In this document: positions 21,029 through 30,567 of the stretch, piece by piece
Position numbering within the stretch: position 1 is the first letter of the stretch
Layout of the letters: every line of letters starts with the position of its first letter
DNA from: Streptomyces sp. NBC_01198
GTDB taxonomy: Bacteria; Actinomycetota; Actinomycetes; Streptomycetales; Streptomycetaceae
Direction: 5' to 3'
NCBI RefSeq assembly: GCF_036010485.1
Contig: NZ_CP108568.1
Location: 6,742,001-6,806,000, forward strand
Length of the DNA stretch: 64,000 nucleotides
The notes under the pieces: generated by a model
Told to the model about the DNA's origin: nothing
The model's database searches: none
What the model saw: only the letters and a program-made list of their open reading frames with translations
Position numbers and translations under genes: made by a program

Positions 21029-21541
21029 GTGCCCGACACGCCGGAAGGCGACGGCGCCGGGTCCGTCCGCCCCGCCATACGGCGGGGCCGGCGGCTCGGC
21101 GTCGACGTCGGGGACGCCAGGATCGGGGTCGCCTCCTGCGACCCCGACGGCATCCTGGCGACCCCGGTCGAGACGGTGCCGGGCCGCGACGTCCCCGCGG
21201 CCCTGCGCAGGCTCGCCGAGATCGTCACCGAGTACGAGCCGATCGAGGTCGTCGTGGGACTGCCGCGGTCGCTCAACGGCTCGGAGGGACCGGCCGCGGC
21301 CAAGGTGCGGACCTTCGCGCAGGGTGTGGCGAAAATCATCACGCCGGTGCCGGTGCGCCTGGTGGACGAGCGGATGACCACCGTGACGGCCGCACAGGGG
21401 CTGCGCGCTTCCGGCGTGAACGCGAAGAAGGGACGCTCCGTGGTCGACCAGGCAGCGGCCGTCATCATCCTGCAGAGCGCGCTGGAGACCGAACGGGTGT
21501 CGGGTAGAGCTCCCGGAGAGAGCGTCCAATCCTCTATCTGA
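21029..21541 (+). CDS. ruvX: RuvX/YqgF RNase H-like nuclease
   Basis: Putative pre-16S rRNA nuclease or Holliday-junction resolvase-like protein of the YqgF family. The 170-residue product contains GVDVGDARIGVA (first catalytic Asp), EVVVGLPRSLNG, VDERMTTVTA (Glu) and VVDQAAAVIILQ (Asp). The GTG start lies two bases after the alaS stop, the conserved alaS-ruvX arrangement. A hairpin terminator follows 30 bases after the stop. A basic N-terminal extension of about 22 residues precedes the core. Confidence 0.93.
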   Translation: MPDTPEGDGAGSVRPAIRRGRRLGVDVGDARIGVASCDPDGILATPVETVPGRDVPAALRRLAEIVTEYEPIEVVVGLPRSLNGSEGPAAAKVRTFAQGVAKIITPVPVRLVDERMTTVTAAQGLRASGVNAKKGRSVVDQAAAVIILQSALETERVSGRAPGESVQSSI

Positions 21542-21570
21542 TCGCGATACGGTAACGTTCCGCGCGGCAC

Positions 21571-21592
21571 GGCGGCGCCTCCTGGCGCCGCC
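21571..21592 (+). terminator. Terminator after ruvX
   Basis: Perfect 9-bp GC stem with a TCCT loop followed by CGTTTCG, between ruvX and mltG. Confidence 0.65.
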
Positions 21593-21642
21593 CGTTTCGC
21601 AAGGTCGGCAGACCCGATGCCGACCGCGTAGCAAGGGGACCG

Positions 21643-23616
21643 ATGACTGACTATGGCCGGGGCTCCGGCTCCGAACCGTGGCACCCGGACGACCCGCTGT
21701 TCGGCGACGCCTACGACCGGGGTCAGGGCTACCAGCAGCCGCAGCAGCAGCAGCCTCCGCCGCCGCAGGGAGGCGAGTGGCAGGACCCGTACGCCACCGG
21801 TCAGCATCAGCAGCAGTACCCCCAGCAGGGCACCGGCCAGTACCCCCAGCAGCACCAGCAGCAGTATCCGCAGCAGCAGTACCCGGCGCAGCAACCGCAG
21901 CAGGGCACGGGGCAGTACCCGCAGCAGCAGTACCCGCAGCAGGGCGGCTACGGCTACGATCCCGGCGCCCAGCAGCCCTACGACAACGGCGCGCACGGCA
22001 CGTACGACACCGGCTCGCACTCCACCGGCGGCTACGGCAACGACACCGGCTCGCACTCCACCGGCGGCTACGGCAACGACACCGGCTCGCACTCCACCGG
22101 CGGCTACGGCAACGACACCGGCTCGCACTCCACCGGCGGCTACGGCAACCAGGACCCCTACGCCGGCCAGCAGCAGCCCGACTACTACGGCCAGGGCGGC
22201 GGCTACCAGCAGCAGCCCCAGCAGCCGCAGCAGTACCGCCAGCAGCCGGTCGGCCCCGGGATGCAGCAGCCGCAGCAGCCCGGTGGCCCGGGCATGCAGC
22301 AGCCGCAGCAAGGCGGCCAGCCCGGCCAGCCCGGCAGGCCCGCGCCCGGTCAGGGGCGACTCCAGCAGCCCGCCCCCGGCGCCCGCCCGCAGGAGCCCGG
22401 CGTCAGGCCGCTGCGGACCGCCCCGGCCGAGACCGGCGAGTGGGACCCGGAGGGCGAGGCCGACCCGCGCGAGCACGCCTTCTTCTCCGGCCACGACGAC
22501 GACGATGACGACGACGTCCCGGCCACCGGCGAGGCCGGCGGGCGGCGGGCCGGCCGCAACCAGCCCAAGGGCGGCAAGAAGCGGCGCAGTGGCTGCGCCT
22601 GCCTGACCGTGCTGCTGGTGCTCGGCGGCGGTCTCAGCGGCGCCGTCTACTACGGCTACGGCGTCTATCAGGACCACTTCGGACCGGCCCCCGACTACTC
22701 GGGCGAAGGCACCGGCTCGGTCCAGGTCGACGTCCCCAAGGGCGCGACCCTGGTGATCATGGGCAACCTGCTGAAGAACGCCGGCGTGGTCAAGAGCGTC
22801 GACGCCTTCACCGCCGCGGCCCGCAACAACCCCAAAGGCCAGAGCATCCAGGCCGGCGTCTACTCGCTGAAGAAGAACATGTCCGCCAAGTCGGCCGTCG
22901 TGATGATGCTCGACCCGAAGTCGCAGAGCGCCATGATCATCCCCGAGGGGTGGCGGGCGACCCGGATATACGCCGCGATCGACTCCAAGCTCGGCCTGAA
23001 GACGGGCACCACCGCCGCCCAGGTCAAGGGGGTCAACCTCGGCCTGCCCGCGTGGGCGAAGGGAAACCTGGAGGGCTTCCTCTTTCCCGCCAAGTACAGC
23101 GTGGGCAAGAGCATGAAGCCGGTCGACATCGTCAAGCAGATGGTCAACCAGGCCCAGGCCGAGTACACCAGGGACGGCATCGAGGCCGCCGCGTCGAAGG
23201 CGGGCAGGACGCCCCTGGAGATCGTCGAGATCGCCAGCCTCATCCAGGCCGAGGCACAGGAGGCCGACGACTTCGGCAAGGTCTCCCGGGTCATCTACAA
23301 CCGGCTCGACCAGGGCATGAAGCTCCAGTTCGACTCGACCATCAACTACGCGATGGGCCGCTCGACCCTCACCACCAGCAACAGCGACATCCACTACAAG
23401 TCGCCGTACAACACCTACGACAACAAGGGGCTGCCGCCCGGCCCGATCGACAGCCCCGGGCACCAGGCCGTCGAGGCGGCGCTCAACCCGACGAGCGGCA
23501 ACTGGCTGTACTTCGTGACGGTCAAGCCCGGTGACACCCGCTTCACGAACAACTTCGCGACGCACCAGAAGAACGTGCAGGACTTCAACGACTACCAGAA
23601 GGAGCACGGCGGGTGA
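21643..23616 (+). CDS. mltG: Endolytic peptidoglycan transglycosylase MltG
   Basis: Membrane-bound lytic transglycosylase that cuts nascent glycan strands. The 657-residue protein has an unusually long cytoplasmic N-terminus (about 1-320) rich in Gln, Pro, Tyr and Gly, including four perfect DTGSHSTGGYGN repeats, then one membrane helix (about 321-340) and an extracytoplasmic YceG/MltG domain. The domain contains the SLIQAEAQE catalytic-Glu segment, VIYNRLDQGMKLQFDSTINY and YNTYDNKGLPPGPIDSPG. The ATG follows AAGGGGACC. Its stop overlaps the aroE GTG. The long repetitive N-terminus is typical in kind for streptomycetes but variable. Confidence 0.94.
   Translation: MTDYGRGSGSEPWHPDDPLFGDAYDRGQGYQQPQQQQPPPPQGGEWQDPYATGQHQQQYPQQGTGQYPQQHQQQYPQQQYPAQQPQQGTGQYPQQQYPQQGGYGYDPGAQQPYDNGAHGTYDTGSHSTGGYGNDTGSHSTGGYGNDTGSHSTGGYGNDTGSHSTGGYGNQDPYAGQQQPDYYGQGGGYQQQPQQPQQYRQQPVGPGMQQPQQPGGPGMQQPQQGGQPGQPGRPAPGQGRLQQPAPGARPQEPGVRPLRTAPAETGEWDPEGEADPREHAFFSGHDDDDDDDVPATGEAGGRRAGRNQPKGGKKRRSGCACLTVLLVLGGGLSGAVYYGYGVYQDHFGPAPDYSGEGTGSVQVDVPKGATLVIMGNLLKNAGVVKSVDAFTAAARNNPKGQSIQAGVYSLKKNMSAKSAVVMMLDPKSQSAMIIPEGWRATRIYAAIDSKLGLKTGTTAAQVKGVNLGLPAWAKGNLEGFLFPAKYSVGKSMKPVDIVKQMVNQAQAEYTRDGIEAAASKAGRTPLEIVEIASLIQAEAQEADDFGKVSRVIYNRLDQGMKLQFDSTINYAMGRSTLTTSNSDIHYKSPYNTYDNKGLPPGPIDSPGHQAVEAALNPTSGNWLYFVTVKPGDTRFTNNFATHQKNVQDFNDYQKEHGG
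22006..22149 (+). repeat. Four perfect 36-bp tandem repeats inside mltG
   Basis: Units at 22006, 22042, 22078 and 22114 are identical at the DNA level and encode DTGSHSTGGYGN. They are in frame within the disordered N-terminus and followed by Gln/Pro-rich sequence. Confidence 0.97.
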
Positions 23617-24443
23617 CGGTGGTCCGCCGCGCCGCCGTCCTCGGCTCGCCCATCGCGCACTCGCTCTCCCCGGTGCTGCACCGGGCCGCGTACGCCGCGA
23701 TGGGCCTGGACGGCTGGCACTACGACCGCTTCGAGGTCGACGAGGCCGCGCTGCCCGGCTTCCTGGCCGGGCTCGACCCGGCCGGGTGGGCCGGCCTGTC
23801 GCTGACGATGCCGCTCAAGCGGGCGGTGATCCCGCTGCTCGACACCGTCAGCGACACCGCGGCCGCCGTGGAGGCCGTGAACACCGTGGTGTTCGCCGCG
23901 GACGGCCGCCGGGCCGGCGACAACACCGACATCCCCGGCATGCTCGCGGCCCTGCGGGAGCGCGGCATCACCACGGTGCCCTCCGCCGCGGTGCTTGGCG
24001 CCGGCGCCACCGCCTCCTCCGCGCTGGCCGCGCTGGCCAGGATCTGCACCGGCGAGGTGACGGCGTACGTCCGCGGTCCGGCGCGCGCCGCCGAGATGCG
24101 GCAGTGGGGGACGCGCCTCGGCGTCACCGTACGCGCCGCCGACTGGGCCGACGCCGCCAAGGCGCTGGCCGAGCCGCTGGTCGTCGCCACCACCCCGGCC
24201 GGCGCCACCGACCACCTGGCCGCCGCCGTACCCGACCACCCCGGCGCCCTCTTCGACGTGCTCTACCACCCCTGGCCGACCCCGCTGGCCGCCGCCTGGT
24301 CCGGCCGGGGCGCCCCGGTGGTCAGCGGCCTCGACCTGCTGGTCCACCAGGCCGTCCTGCAGGTCGAACAGCACACCGGACGCGACGGCGTACCGCTGGC
24401 CGCGATGCGCTCTGCGGGCGAGGCGGCCCTCGGCGCGCACTGA
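23613..24443 (+). CDS. aroE: Shikimate dehydrogenase
   Basis: NADPH-dependent reduction of 3-dehydroshikimate to shikimate. The 276-residue protein has the N-terminal substrate domain (VLGSPIAHSLSPVLHRAAY, then LSLTMPLK with the catalytic Lys), EAVNTVV, GDNTDIPG, and a nucleotide-binding VLGAGATASS glycine loop. The GTG start overlaps the mltG stop (GTGA), implying coupling to mltG. It heads the shikimate cluster; a 111-base gap separates it from aroC. Confidence 0.94.
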   Translation: MTVVRRAAVLGSPIAHSLSPVLHRAAYAAMGLDGWHYDRFEVDEAALPGFLAGLDPAGWAGLSLTMPLKRAVIPLLDTVSDTAAAVEAVNTVVFAADGRRAGDNTDIPGMLAALRERGITTVPSAAVLGAGATASSALAALARICTGEVTAYVRGPARAAEMRQWGTRLGVTVRAADWADAAKALAEPLVVATTPAGATDHLAAAVPDHPGALFDVLYHPWPTPLAAAWSGRGAPVVSGLDLLVHQAVLQVEQHTGRDGVPLAAMRSAGEAALGAH

Positions 24444-24554
24444 GCCGCGGCCCGCCGCGGACCCGTCCCGCACCCTGGACGCCGGTCCTGGCGGGACGGC
24501 GAAACGTGGGAGGATCGGGGCGAGAGACGGCTGGGCGTTTTCGAGGGAGCACCG

Positions 24555-25739
24555 TTGAGCAGGTTGCGCTGGCTGACCGCGGGGGAGTCGCACGGACCCG
24601 CACTCGTGGCGACGCTGGAGGGGCTGCCCTCCGGGATTCCCGTCACCACCGACCTGGTGGCCGACGCGCTCGCCCGCCGCCGGCTCGGCTACGGACGCGG
24701 CGCCCGGATGAAGTTCGAGCGCGACGAGGTCACCTTCCTCGGCGGCGTACGCCACGGCCTGACCATGGGCAGCCCGGTGGCGGTGATGGTCGGCAACACC
24801 GAGTGGCCCAAGTGGGAACAGGTGATGGCCGCCGACCCGGTCGACCCCGAGATCCTCGCCGGCCTCGCCCGCAACGCGCCGCTGACCCGACCGCGCCCCG
24901 GGCACGCCGACCTGGCCGGCATGCAGAAGTACGACCTGGACGAGGCCCGCCCGGTGCTGGAGCGGGCCAGCGCCCGCGAGACCGCCGCCCGGGTCGCGCT
25001 CGGCGCCGTCGCCCGCTCCTACCTCAAGGAGACCGCGGGCATCGAGATCGTCTCCCACGTGGTGGAACTGGCCGGCGCCAAGGCGCCCTACGGCGTGCTG
25101 CCGGTGCCCGCCGACCAGGCCAGGCTCGACGCCGACCCGGTGCGCTGCCTCGACGCCGACGCCAGCGAGGCGATGGTCGCCGAGATCGACCAGGCCCACA
25201 AGGACGGCGACACCCTCGGCGGGGTCGTCGAAGTCCTCGCCTACGGCGTGCCGGTCGGCCTCGGCTCGCACGTCCACTGGGACCGCAGGCTCGACTCCCG
25301 GCTGGCCGGGGCGCTGATGGGCATCCAGGCGATCAAGGGCGTCGAGGTCGGCGACGGCTTCGGCCTCGCCCGAGTCCCCGGCTCCCAGGCGCACGACGAG
25401 ATCCTGCCGGGACCCGACGGTGTCCGCCGCGCCACCGGGCGCTCCGGCGGCACCGAGGGCGGCATGAGCACCGGCGAACTGCTCAGGGTCCGCGCCGCGA
25501 TGAAGCCCATCGCGACCGTCCCGCGCGCGCTGGCCACCATCGACGTCGTCACCGGCGAGGCCGCGCAGGCCCACCACCAGCGCTCCGACGTCTGCGCGGT
25601 GCCCGCCGCCGGCATCGTCGCCGAGGCGATGGTCGCCCTGGTGCTCGCCGACGCGGTGGCCGAGAAGTTCGGCGGCGACTCCGTCGCGCAGACCCGGCGC
25701 AGCATCGAGAGCTACCTCGACCACCTGGTCGTCCGGTGA
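24555..25739 (+). CDS. aroC: Chorismate synthase
   Basis: Last common step of aromatic amino-acid synthesis, converting EPSP to chorismate with reduced FMN. The 394-residue protein begins [17 protein letters not shown] and contains [13 protein letters not shown], the [12 protein letters not shown] segment and [15 protein letters not shown] start is chosen because GGGAG lies 5 bases upstream and it gives the family N-terminus. The stop overlaps the aroK GTG, so aroC-aroK-aroB-aroQ appear to be one translationally coupled unit. Confidence 0.97.
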   Translation: MSRLRWLTAGESHGPALVATLEGLPSGIPVTTDLVADALARRRLGYGRGARMKFERDEVTFLGGVRHGLTMGSPVAVMVGNTEWPKWEQVMAADPVDPEILAGLARNAPLTRPRPGHADLAGMQKYDLDEARPVLERASARETAARVALGAVARSYLKETAGIEIVSHVVELAGAKAPYGVLPVPADQARLDADPVRCLDADASEAMVAEIDQAHKDGDTLGGVVEVLAYGVPVGLGSHVHWDRRLDSRLAGALMGIQAIKGVEVGDGFGLARVPGSQAHDEILPGPDGVRRATGRSGGTEGGMSTGELLRVRAAMKPIATVPRALATIDVVTGEAAQAHHQRSDVCAVPAAGIVAEAMVALVLADAVAEKFGGDSVAQTRRSIESYLDHLVVR

Positions 25740-26263
25740 ACGCCCCGGCCGGCCCCCCCGCGGTCGTCCTCGTCGGCCCGCCCGGAGCGGGCAAGACCAC
25801 CGTCGGCCGGATCCTCGCCGACCGGCTCGGCGTCGGCTACCGCGACACCGACGCCGACATCGAGGCCACCGCGGGCTGCCCGATCCCGGAGATCTTCATC
25901 GACCAGGGCGAAGCGCACTTCCGCGACCTGGAACGTACCGCCGTGCGCGAGGCGCTGGCCGGCCACGACGGGGTGCTGTCGCTGGGCGGCGGCGCGATCA
26001 TGGACGGCGGCACCCGGGCGCTGCTCGCCGGACTGCCGGTGGTCTTCCTCGACGTCGGCCTGCACGCCGCCGTCCACCGGGTCGGCCTCGACGCCCCCCG
26101 CCCGCTGCTCGCGGTCAACCCGCGGCAGAGCTGGCGCGAGCTGATGGAACGGCGCCGCCCGCTCTACACCGAGGTCGCCAGGGCCGTGGTCGGCACCGAC
26201 GACGGCACCCCCGAGGACGTGGCCGAAGCCGTCCTCGACGCACTCCAGTTGAAGGACGCATGA
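25736..26263 (+). CDS. aroK: Shikimate kinase
   Basis: Phosphorylates shikimate with ATP. The 175-residue protein has Walker [10 protein letters not shown] (about residues 13-21), the substrate-binding [16 protein letters not shown] and LGGGAIM motifs and the lid-region Arg-rich PRPLL segment. The GTG start overlaps the aroC stop, and the stop overlaps the aroB ATG. The frame is open far upstream as a shadow of aroE and aroC; only this part has kinase motifs. Confidence 0.96.
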   Translation: MNAPAGPPAVVLVGPPGAGKTTVGRILADRLGVGYRDTDADIEATAGCPIPEIFIDQGEAHFRDLERTAVREALAGHDGVLSLGGGAIMDGGTRALLAGLPVVFLDVGLHAAVHRVGLDAPRPLLAVNPRQSWRELMERRRPLYTEVARAVVGTDDGTPEDVAEAVLDALQLKDA

Positions 26264-27366
26264 GCGAGAACCACCCCCTGATCGACCCCCCCGTCCGGAT
26301 CTCCGTCGCCGGGACCGCGGGCACGCACGCGTACGACGTGCTCATCGGCCGCCAGCTGCTCGGCGAGCTGCCCGGGCTGATCGGCCCGGCCAGGCGGGTG
26401 GCCGTGCTGCACCCCGAGGCGCTGGCCGGCACGGGTGAGGCGGTACGCGAGGACCTCGCCGAGCAGGGCTTCGAGGCCATCGCGATCCAGCTGCCCAACG
26501 CCGAGGAGGCCAAGACCGCCGAGGTCGCCGCCTACTGCTGGAAGGCACTCGGCCAGTCCGGCTTCACCCGCACCGACGTCATCGTCGGCGTCGGCGGCGG
26601 CGCCACCACCGACCTGGCCGGCTTCGTCGCCGCGACCTGGCTGCGCGGGGTGCGCTGGATCGCCGTCCCCACCACCGTGCTCGGCATGGTCGACGCGGCC
26701 GTCGGCGGCAAGACCGGCATCAACACCGCCGAGGGCAAGAACCTGGTCGGCGCCTTCCACCCGCCCGCCGGCGTGCTCTGCGACCTGGCCGCACTCGACT
26801 CGCTCGGCGAGCACGACTACGTCAGCGGGCTCGCCGAGATCATCAAGGCCGGCTTCATCGCCGACCCGGCGATCCTCGACCTGATCGAGGCCGACCCGCA
26901 GGCCGCCCGCAGCCCGCGGTACGCGCACACCGCCGAGCTGGTCGAGCGCGCGATCCGGGTCAAGGCCGAGGTCGTCTCCGGCGACCTCAAGGAGTCCGGG
27001 CCGCGGGAAGTCCTCAACTACGGCCACACGCTCGCGCACGCCATCGAGAAGAACGAGCGCTACAACTGGCGGCACGGCGCCGCCGTCTCCGTCGGCATGG
27101 TCTTCGCCGCGGAGCTCGGCCGGCTCGCCGGCCGGCTGGACGACGCCACCGCCGACCGGCACCGCGCCGTCCTCGGCGCGGTCGGCCTGCCGCTGACCTA
27201 CCGCGGCGACCAGTGGCCCCGGCTGCTGGAGACCATGAAGGTCGACAAGAAGTCCCGCGGCGACCTGCTGCGCTTCATCGTCCTCGACGGCCTGGGCAAG
27301 CCCGCCGTCCTGGAGGGCCCCGACCCGGCGGTGCTGCTCGCCGCCTACGGGGAGGTGTCCGGGTGA
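26260..27366 (+). CDS. aroB: 3-dehydroquinate synthase
   Basis: NAD- and metal-dependent cyclase that turns DAHP into 3-dehydroquinate. The 368-residue protein has the nucleotide-binding [13 protein letters not shown] segment, [18 protein letters not shown], and metal ligands in LAEIIKAGF (Glu), [11 protein letters not shown] (His) and HGAAVSVGM (His). It is coupled to aroK upstream and aroQ downstream by ATGA/GTGA overlaps. Confidence 0.97.
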   Translation: MSENHPLIDPPVRISVAGTAGTHAYDVLIGRQLLGELPGLIGPARRVAVLHPEALAGTGEAVREDLAEQGFEAIAIQLPNAEEAKTAEVAAYCWKALGQSGFTRTDVIVGVGGGATTDLAGFVAATWLRGVRWIAVPTTVLGMVDAAVGGKTGINTAEGKNLVGAFHPPAGVLCDLAALDSLGEHDYVSGLAEIIKAGFIADPAILDLIEADPQAARSPRYAHTAELVERAIRVKAEVVSGDLKESGPREVLNYGHTLAHAIEKNERYNWRHGAAVSVGMVFAAELGRLAGRLDDATADRHRAVLGAVGLPLTYRGDQWPRLLETMKVDKKSRGDLLRFIVLDGLGKPAVLEGPDPAVLLAAYGEVSG

Positions 27367-27803
27367 CCCGCCCCGTCCTGGTGCTCAACGGCCCCAACCT
27401 CGGCCGCCTCGGCTCCCGCGAGCCCGACGTCTACGGCTCCACGTCCTACGCGGGCCTGGTCGAGGAGTGCCGCAAGGCGGGCGCGGACCTCGGCTTCGAC
27501 GTGGAGGTCCGCGAGACCAACGACGAGGCCGAGCTCATCGGCTGGCTCCACGAGGCCGCCGACGGCCGCGTTCCCGTGGTCCTCAACCCCGGTGCCTTCA
27601 CCCACTACTCCTACGGCCTGCGCGACGCGGCGGCGCAGCGCACCGCGCCGCTGATCGAGGTGCACATCTCCAACCCCTACGCCCGCGAGGCCTTCCGGCA
27701 CACCTCGGTGATCGCGGCGGTGGCCTCGGGCACGATCGCCGGCTTCGGGCTCGGCTCCTACCGGCTCGCCCTCCAGTCGCTGGCGGACGCCGCCCCGGCG
27801 TAG
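27363..27803 (+). CDS. aroQ: Type II 3-dehydroquinate dehydratase
   Basis: Dehydrates 3-dehydroquinate to 3-dehydroshikimate. The 146-residue size and the [26 protein letters not shown] and [16 protein letters not shown] motifs mark the type II (dodecameric) class. The catalytic Tyr in VYG and His in RHTS are present. The GTG start overlaps the aroB stop. A hairpin follows the stop, marking the end of the shikimate unit. Confidence 0.95.
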   Translation: MTRPVLVLNGPNLGRLGSREPDVYGSTSYAGLVEECRKAGADLGFDVEVRETNDEAELIGWLHEAADGRVPVVLNPGAFTHYSYGLRDAAAQRTAPLIEVHISNPYAREAFRHTSVIAAVASGTIAGFGLGSYRLALQSLADAAPA

Positions 27804-27820
27804 CCGGGCACCCGGAGGAT

Positions 27821-27850
27821 TCCCGGGCGTTCAGCAAAGAGCGCCCGGGA
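27821..27850 (+). terminator. Terminator after aroQ
   Basis: A 9-bp TCCCGGGCG stem with a loop of about 12 bases, 17 bases after the aroQ stop. Confidence 0.6.
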
Positions 27851-27863
27851 ACGGTACCGTTCC
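27848..27863. promoter_or_regulatory. 16-bp perfect palindrome upstream of a P-loop gene
   Basis: GGAACGGTACCGTTCC is fully self-complementary and sits 49 bases before the next start, overlapping the right arm of the preceding terminator by three bases. It could be an operator; no known regulator consensus was recognised. Confidence 0.45.
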
Positions 27864-27912
27864 ATGTCAACCCGCGCGGCAGCGCACACCGCACGAGATG
27901 GAGTCGGCCGAG

Positions 27913-28614
27913 ATGCAGCACGCTGTGGGGGCGCCGCAGCCCGGCGGAGGGCCGACGCCGCCCGCCGTAAGCGTCACAGGGCAGTTCCCGCTGCCCGCCG
28001 CGGCCCCCGTGCACCTGCCGGCCCCCGACGGCAACGGCTCGCTGTCCGGCGGCGCGCACGGCCCGGTGGCCGTCCTGCTGATCGGCGCGGCCGGCGCGGG
28101 CAAGACGACGATCGCCCGGCACTGGGCGGACAACCGCGGCGCCCCGACCGCGCACATCAGCCTGGACGACGTACGCGAGTGGGTACGGTCCGGCTTCGCC
28201 GACCCGCAGGCCGGCTGGAACGAGCACTCCGAGGCGCAGTACCGCCTCGCCCGCCGCACCTGCGGCTTCGCCGCCCGCAACTTCCTGGCCAACGGGGTGT
28301 CCTGCATCATCGACGACGCCGTCTTCCCCGACCGCCCCGCGGTCGGCCTCGGCGGCTGGAAGCGGCACGTCGGCCCCGGCCTGCTCCCGGTGGTCCTGCT
28401 CCCCGGCCTCGACATCGTCCTGACCCGCAACGCCGAACGCAGCGGCAACCGGCGTCTGTCCGACGAGGAGGTCGCCCGCATCCACGGCCGCATGGCCGGC
28501 TGGTACGGATCCGGCCTCCCGATCATCGACAACTCCCACCTCGACGTGCCGGCCGCCGCCGCAGCCCTCGACCGCGTAGTGGCCCGCAGCATCCAGGGCC
28601 CCCCGGTCTGGTAG
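27913..28614 (+). CDS. P-loop kinase-like ATP-binding protein
   Basis: A predicted 233-residue P-loop protein of unknown substrate. After a Pro/Gly-rich N-terminus of about 50 residues it has Walker A (LIGAAGAGKTTIARHW), a SLDDVREWVR segment, a Walker B-like CIIDDAVFPD and a basic LTRNAERSGNRRLSDEEVARIHGRM lid-like region split by conserved residues. This is the pattern of AAA-like polynucleotide or small-molecule kinases. The ATG with GGAG 10 bases upstream is chosen; an ATG 15 bases earlier lacks a Shine-Dalgarno. It stands alone between the shikimate unit and the M24-like gene. Confidence 0.75.
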   Translation: MQHAVGAPQPGGGPTPPAVSVTGQFPLPAAAPVHLPAPDGNGSLSGGAHGPVAVLLIGAAGAGKTTIARHWADNRGAPTAHISLDDVREWVRSGFADPQAGWNEHSEAQYRLARRTCGFAARNFLANGVSCIIDDAVFPDRPAVGLGGWKRHVGPGLLPVVLLPGLDIVLTRNAERSGNRRLSDEEVARIHGRMAGWYGSGLPIIDNSHLDVPAAAAALDRVVARSIQGPPVW

Positions 28615-28630
28615 CCCCCTACGCAAGAGG

Positions 28631-28647
28631 GCGCCCCACAGGGGCGC
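28631..28647 (+). terminator. Terminator after the P-loop gene
   Basis: A 7-bp GCGCCCC stem with an ACA loop, 17 bases after the stop. The rest of the 222-base gap to the next gene shows no gene. Confidence 0.5.
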
Positions 28648-28836
28648 GCGCCCAGCCCCCACCGGCCCGTCGTCCGGAGACGACCGCAGCTGCCCCCTCC
28701 CGGTGGCGACGCGGTCCCCCGCGCCCGGGGGAAGAGAAGAGAGGGGCCCTCTGGGGCCAAGGTGCCAGGAGGGGCTTGGCAACCCTTCGGGGGGCGAAAA
28801 CGGGCGGAGGGTGAGTGGGCGCCATAAGCTCACGGC

Positions 28837-29943
28837 ATGGCCGAGGTGCATGCGACCCGCAGGGACCGGCTGCGCGAGCGGTGCGCGGCGGCAGGGCTGG
28901 GTGCCGCGCTGGTGACGCGACCGGCGAACGTACGGTATCTGGCCGGCTACGCGCCGCCCGGCTCCGCGCTGCTCGTCGGCCCCGGTCCTGAGGACACCTT
29001 GGTGCATCTGCGGCCGCCGCCGGAGGACCAGGCCGCCGCCGACCCCGCCGACCTGCGCTCGACGGTGCTGCCGTCACCGGACGGCGACGCGGCCGTCGCC
29101 GCGGCGACCCTGGCCCGGGAGCGCAACGCCGACTCCCTCGCCGTCGAGGAGCACCACCTCACCGTGGCGCGCCACCGCGCCATCGGCTCGGTGGCCGACG
29201 CCCTGCCGCTCTCCGACCTCGGCGGAGCCGTCGAGCAGCTGCGCCTGGTCAAGGACGAGCACGAGATCGCCGCCCTGCGGATAGCAGCCGAGATCGCCGA
29301 CCAGGCACTCGGCGAGCTGCTGGAGTCGATCCTGGTCGGCCGCACCGAGCGGCACCTCGCGCTGGAGTTGGAGCGCCGCCTGGTCGACCACGGCGCCGAC
29401 AGCGCCGCCTTCCCCACCTCCGTGGGCACCGGCCCGCACTCCGGCACCCCCCGCCACGTGCCGACCGACCGGCGGGTCGAGGAGGGCGACTTCCTGACCG
29501 TCCGCCTCGGCGCGTGCTACCGCGGCTACCGGTGTGAGGTGGGCCGTACTTTCGTCATCGGCACGGCTCCGGCGGGCTGGCAGATCGATCTGTACGACCT
29601 GGTCTTCAACGCCCAGCGGGCCGGCCGCGAGGCCCTGGCACCGGGTGTGGCCTGCCGTGACGTCGACCGGGCGACCCGCCAGCCACTGCTCGCCGCGGGC
29701 CACGGCGGCGGGGTGGCGACGTGGACCGGCCACGGTGTGGGCCTGGAAATCGACGAGGACCCTCAGTTGTCCCCTGCGGCCATGGGTAAACTGGACGCTT
29801 GCGTGCCGGTCACCGTCGAGCCGGGGGTCCACCTTCCGGGCCGCGGCGGTGTCCGCATCGACGACACGCTCGTCGTACGCCCCCTGGCGGACGGCGGGCC
29901 CGAGCTCCTCACCATCACGACCAAGGAACTCCTCGCCCTGTGA
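28837..29943 (+). CDS. M24 (Xaa-Pro peptidase) family protein with altered metal ligands
   Basis: A 368-residue pita-bread-fold protein upstream of efp, the usual position of pepQ in many bacteria. It has the N-terminal creatinase domain and C-terminal M24 fold. The usual five ligands (Asp, Asp, His, Glu, Glu) align with Arg223, Glu234, His299, Glu328 and Asp342: the first motif reads [18 protein letters not shown], the next [13 protein letters not shown], the last GGVRIDD. With the first Asp missing, dinuclear metal binding is doubtful. It may be a pseudo-peptidase or have a different activity. Reported family position next to efp is from recall. The 55 bases to efp hold its ribosome-binding site. 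Confidence 0.82.
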   Translation: MAEVHATRRDRLRERCAAAGLGAALVTRPANVRYLAGYAPPGSALLVGPGPEDTLVHLRPPPEDQAAADPADLRSTVLPSPDGDAAVAAATLARERNADSLAVEEHHLTVARHRAIGSVADALPLSDLGGAVEQLRLVKDEHEIAALRIAAEIADQALGELLESILVGRTERHLALELERRLVDHGADSAAFPTSVGTGPHSGTPRHVPTDRRVEEGDFLTVRLGACYRGYRCEVGRTFVIGTAPAGWQIDLYDLVFNAQRAGREALAPGVACRDVDRATRQPLLAAGHGGGVATWTGHGVGLEIDEDPQLSPAAMGKLDACVPVTVEPGVHLPGRGGVRIDDTLVVRPLADGGPELLTITTKELLAL

Positions 29944-29998
29944 CGGGGCGCGGGTCTCCGCGGTCCCCGAAGCAGCACTTTCAGGAGATTCCGCAACC

Positions 29999-30565
29999 GT
30001 GGCCACCACGAACGACCTCAAGAACGGCCTCGTGCTCAAGCTCGACAGCGGCCAGCTCTGGACCGTAGTCGAGTTCCAGCACGTCAAGCCCGGCAAGGGC
30101 CCCGCCTTCGTGCGCACCAAGCTGAAGCACGTGCTCTCCGGGAAGGTCGTCGACAAGACCTTCAACGCGGGTGTGAAGGTCGAGACCGCCAACGTCGACA
30201 AGCGCGGCATGCAGTTCTCCTACAAGGACGGCAGCGACTTCGTCTTCATGGACACCGAGACCTACGACCAGATCACGGTCACCCCCGAGGTCGTCGGCGA
30301 CGCCGCCAACTACCTGCTCGAAGGCTTCGAGGCCGTCGTCGCGATGTACGAGGGCTCGCCGCTGTACATCGAGCTGCCCGCCTCCGTCGAGCTGGTCATC
30401 GAGTACACCGAGCCCGGCGTGCAGGGCGACCGCTCCACCGGCGGCTCCAAGCCGGCCCGGCTGGAGACCGGCTACGAGATCGGCGTCCCGCTGTTCATCA
30501 CCACGGGTGAAAAGGTGAAGGTCGACACCCGCACCGGCGACTACCTCGGCCGGGTGAACAGCTAA
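29999..30565 (+). CDS. efp: Translation elongation factor P
   Basis: Relieves ribosome stalling at proline runs. The 188-residue protein has three beta-barrel domains; the domain I loop carries [10 protein letters not shown], the palindromic PGKGP form typical of actinobacterial EF-P, whose lysine is thought to work without modification. No modification-enzyme gene (EpmA, YmfI or EarP-like) is present in the window. The GTG follows CAGGAGATT. It is separated from nusB by two bases, so efp-nusB is one unit. Confidence 0.97.
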   Translation: MATTNDLKNGLVLKLDSGQLWTVVEFQHVKPGKGPAFVRTKLKHVLSGKVVDKTFNAGVKVETANVDKRGMQFSYKDGSDFVFMDTETYDQITVTPEVVGDAANYLLEGFEAVVAMYEGSPLYIELPASVELVIEYTEPGVQGDRSTGGSKPARLETGYEIGVPLFITTGEKVKVDTRTGDYLGRVNS

Positions 30566-30567
30566 CC

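Noticed and set aside
22006-22149. Possible CRISPR-like array
   Set aside because: The 36-bp units are directly adjacent with no spacers and encode protein repeats in mltG.
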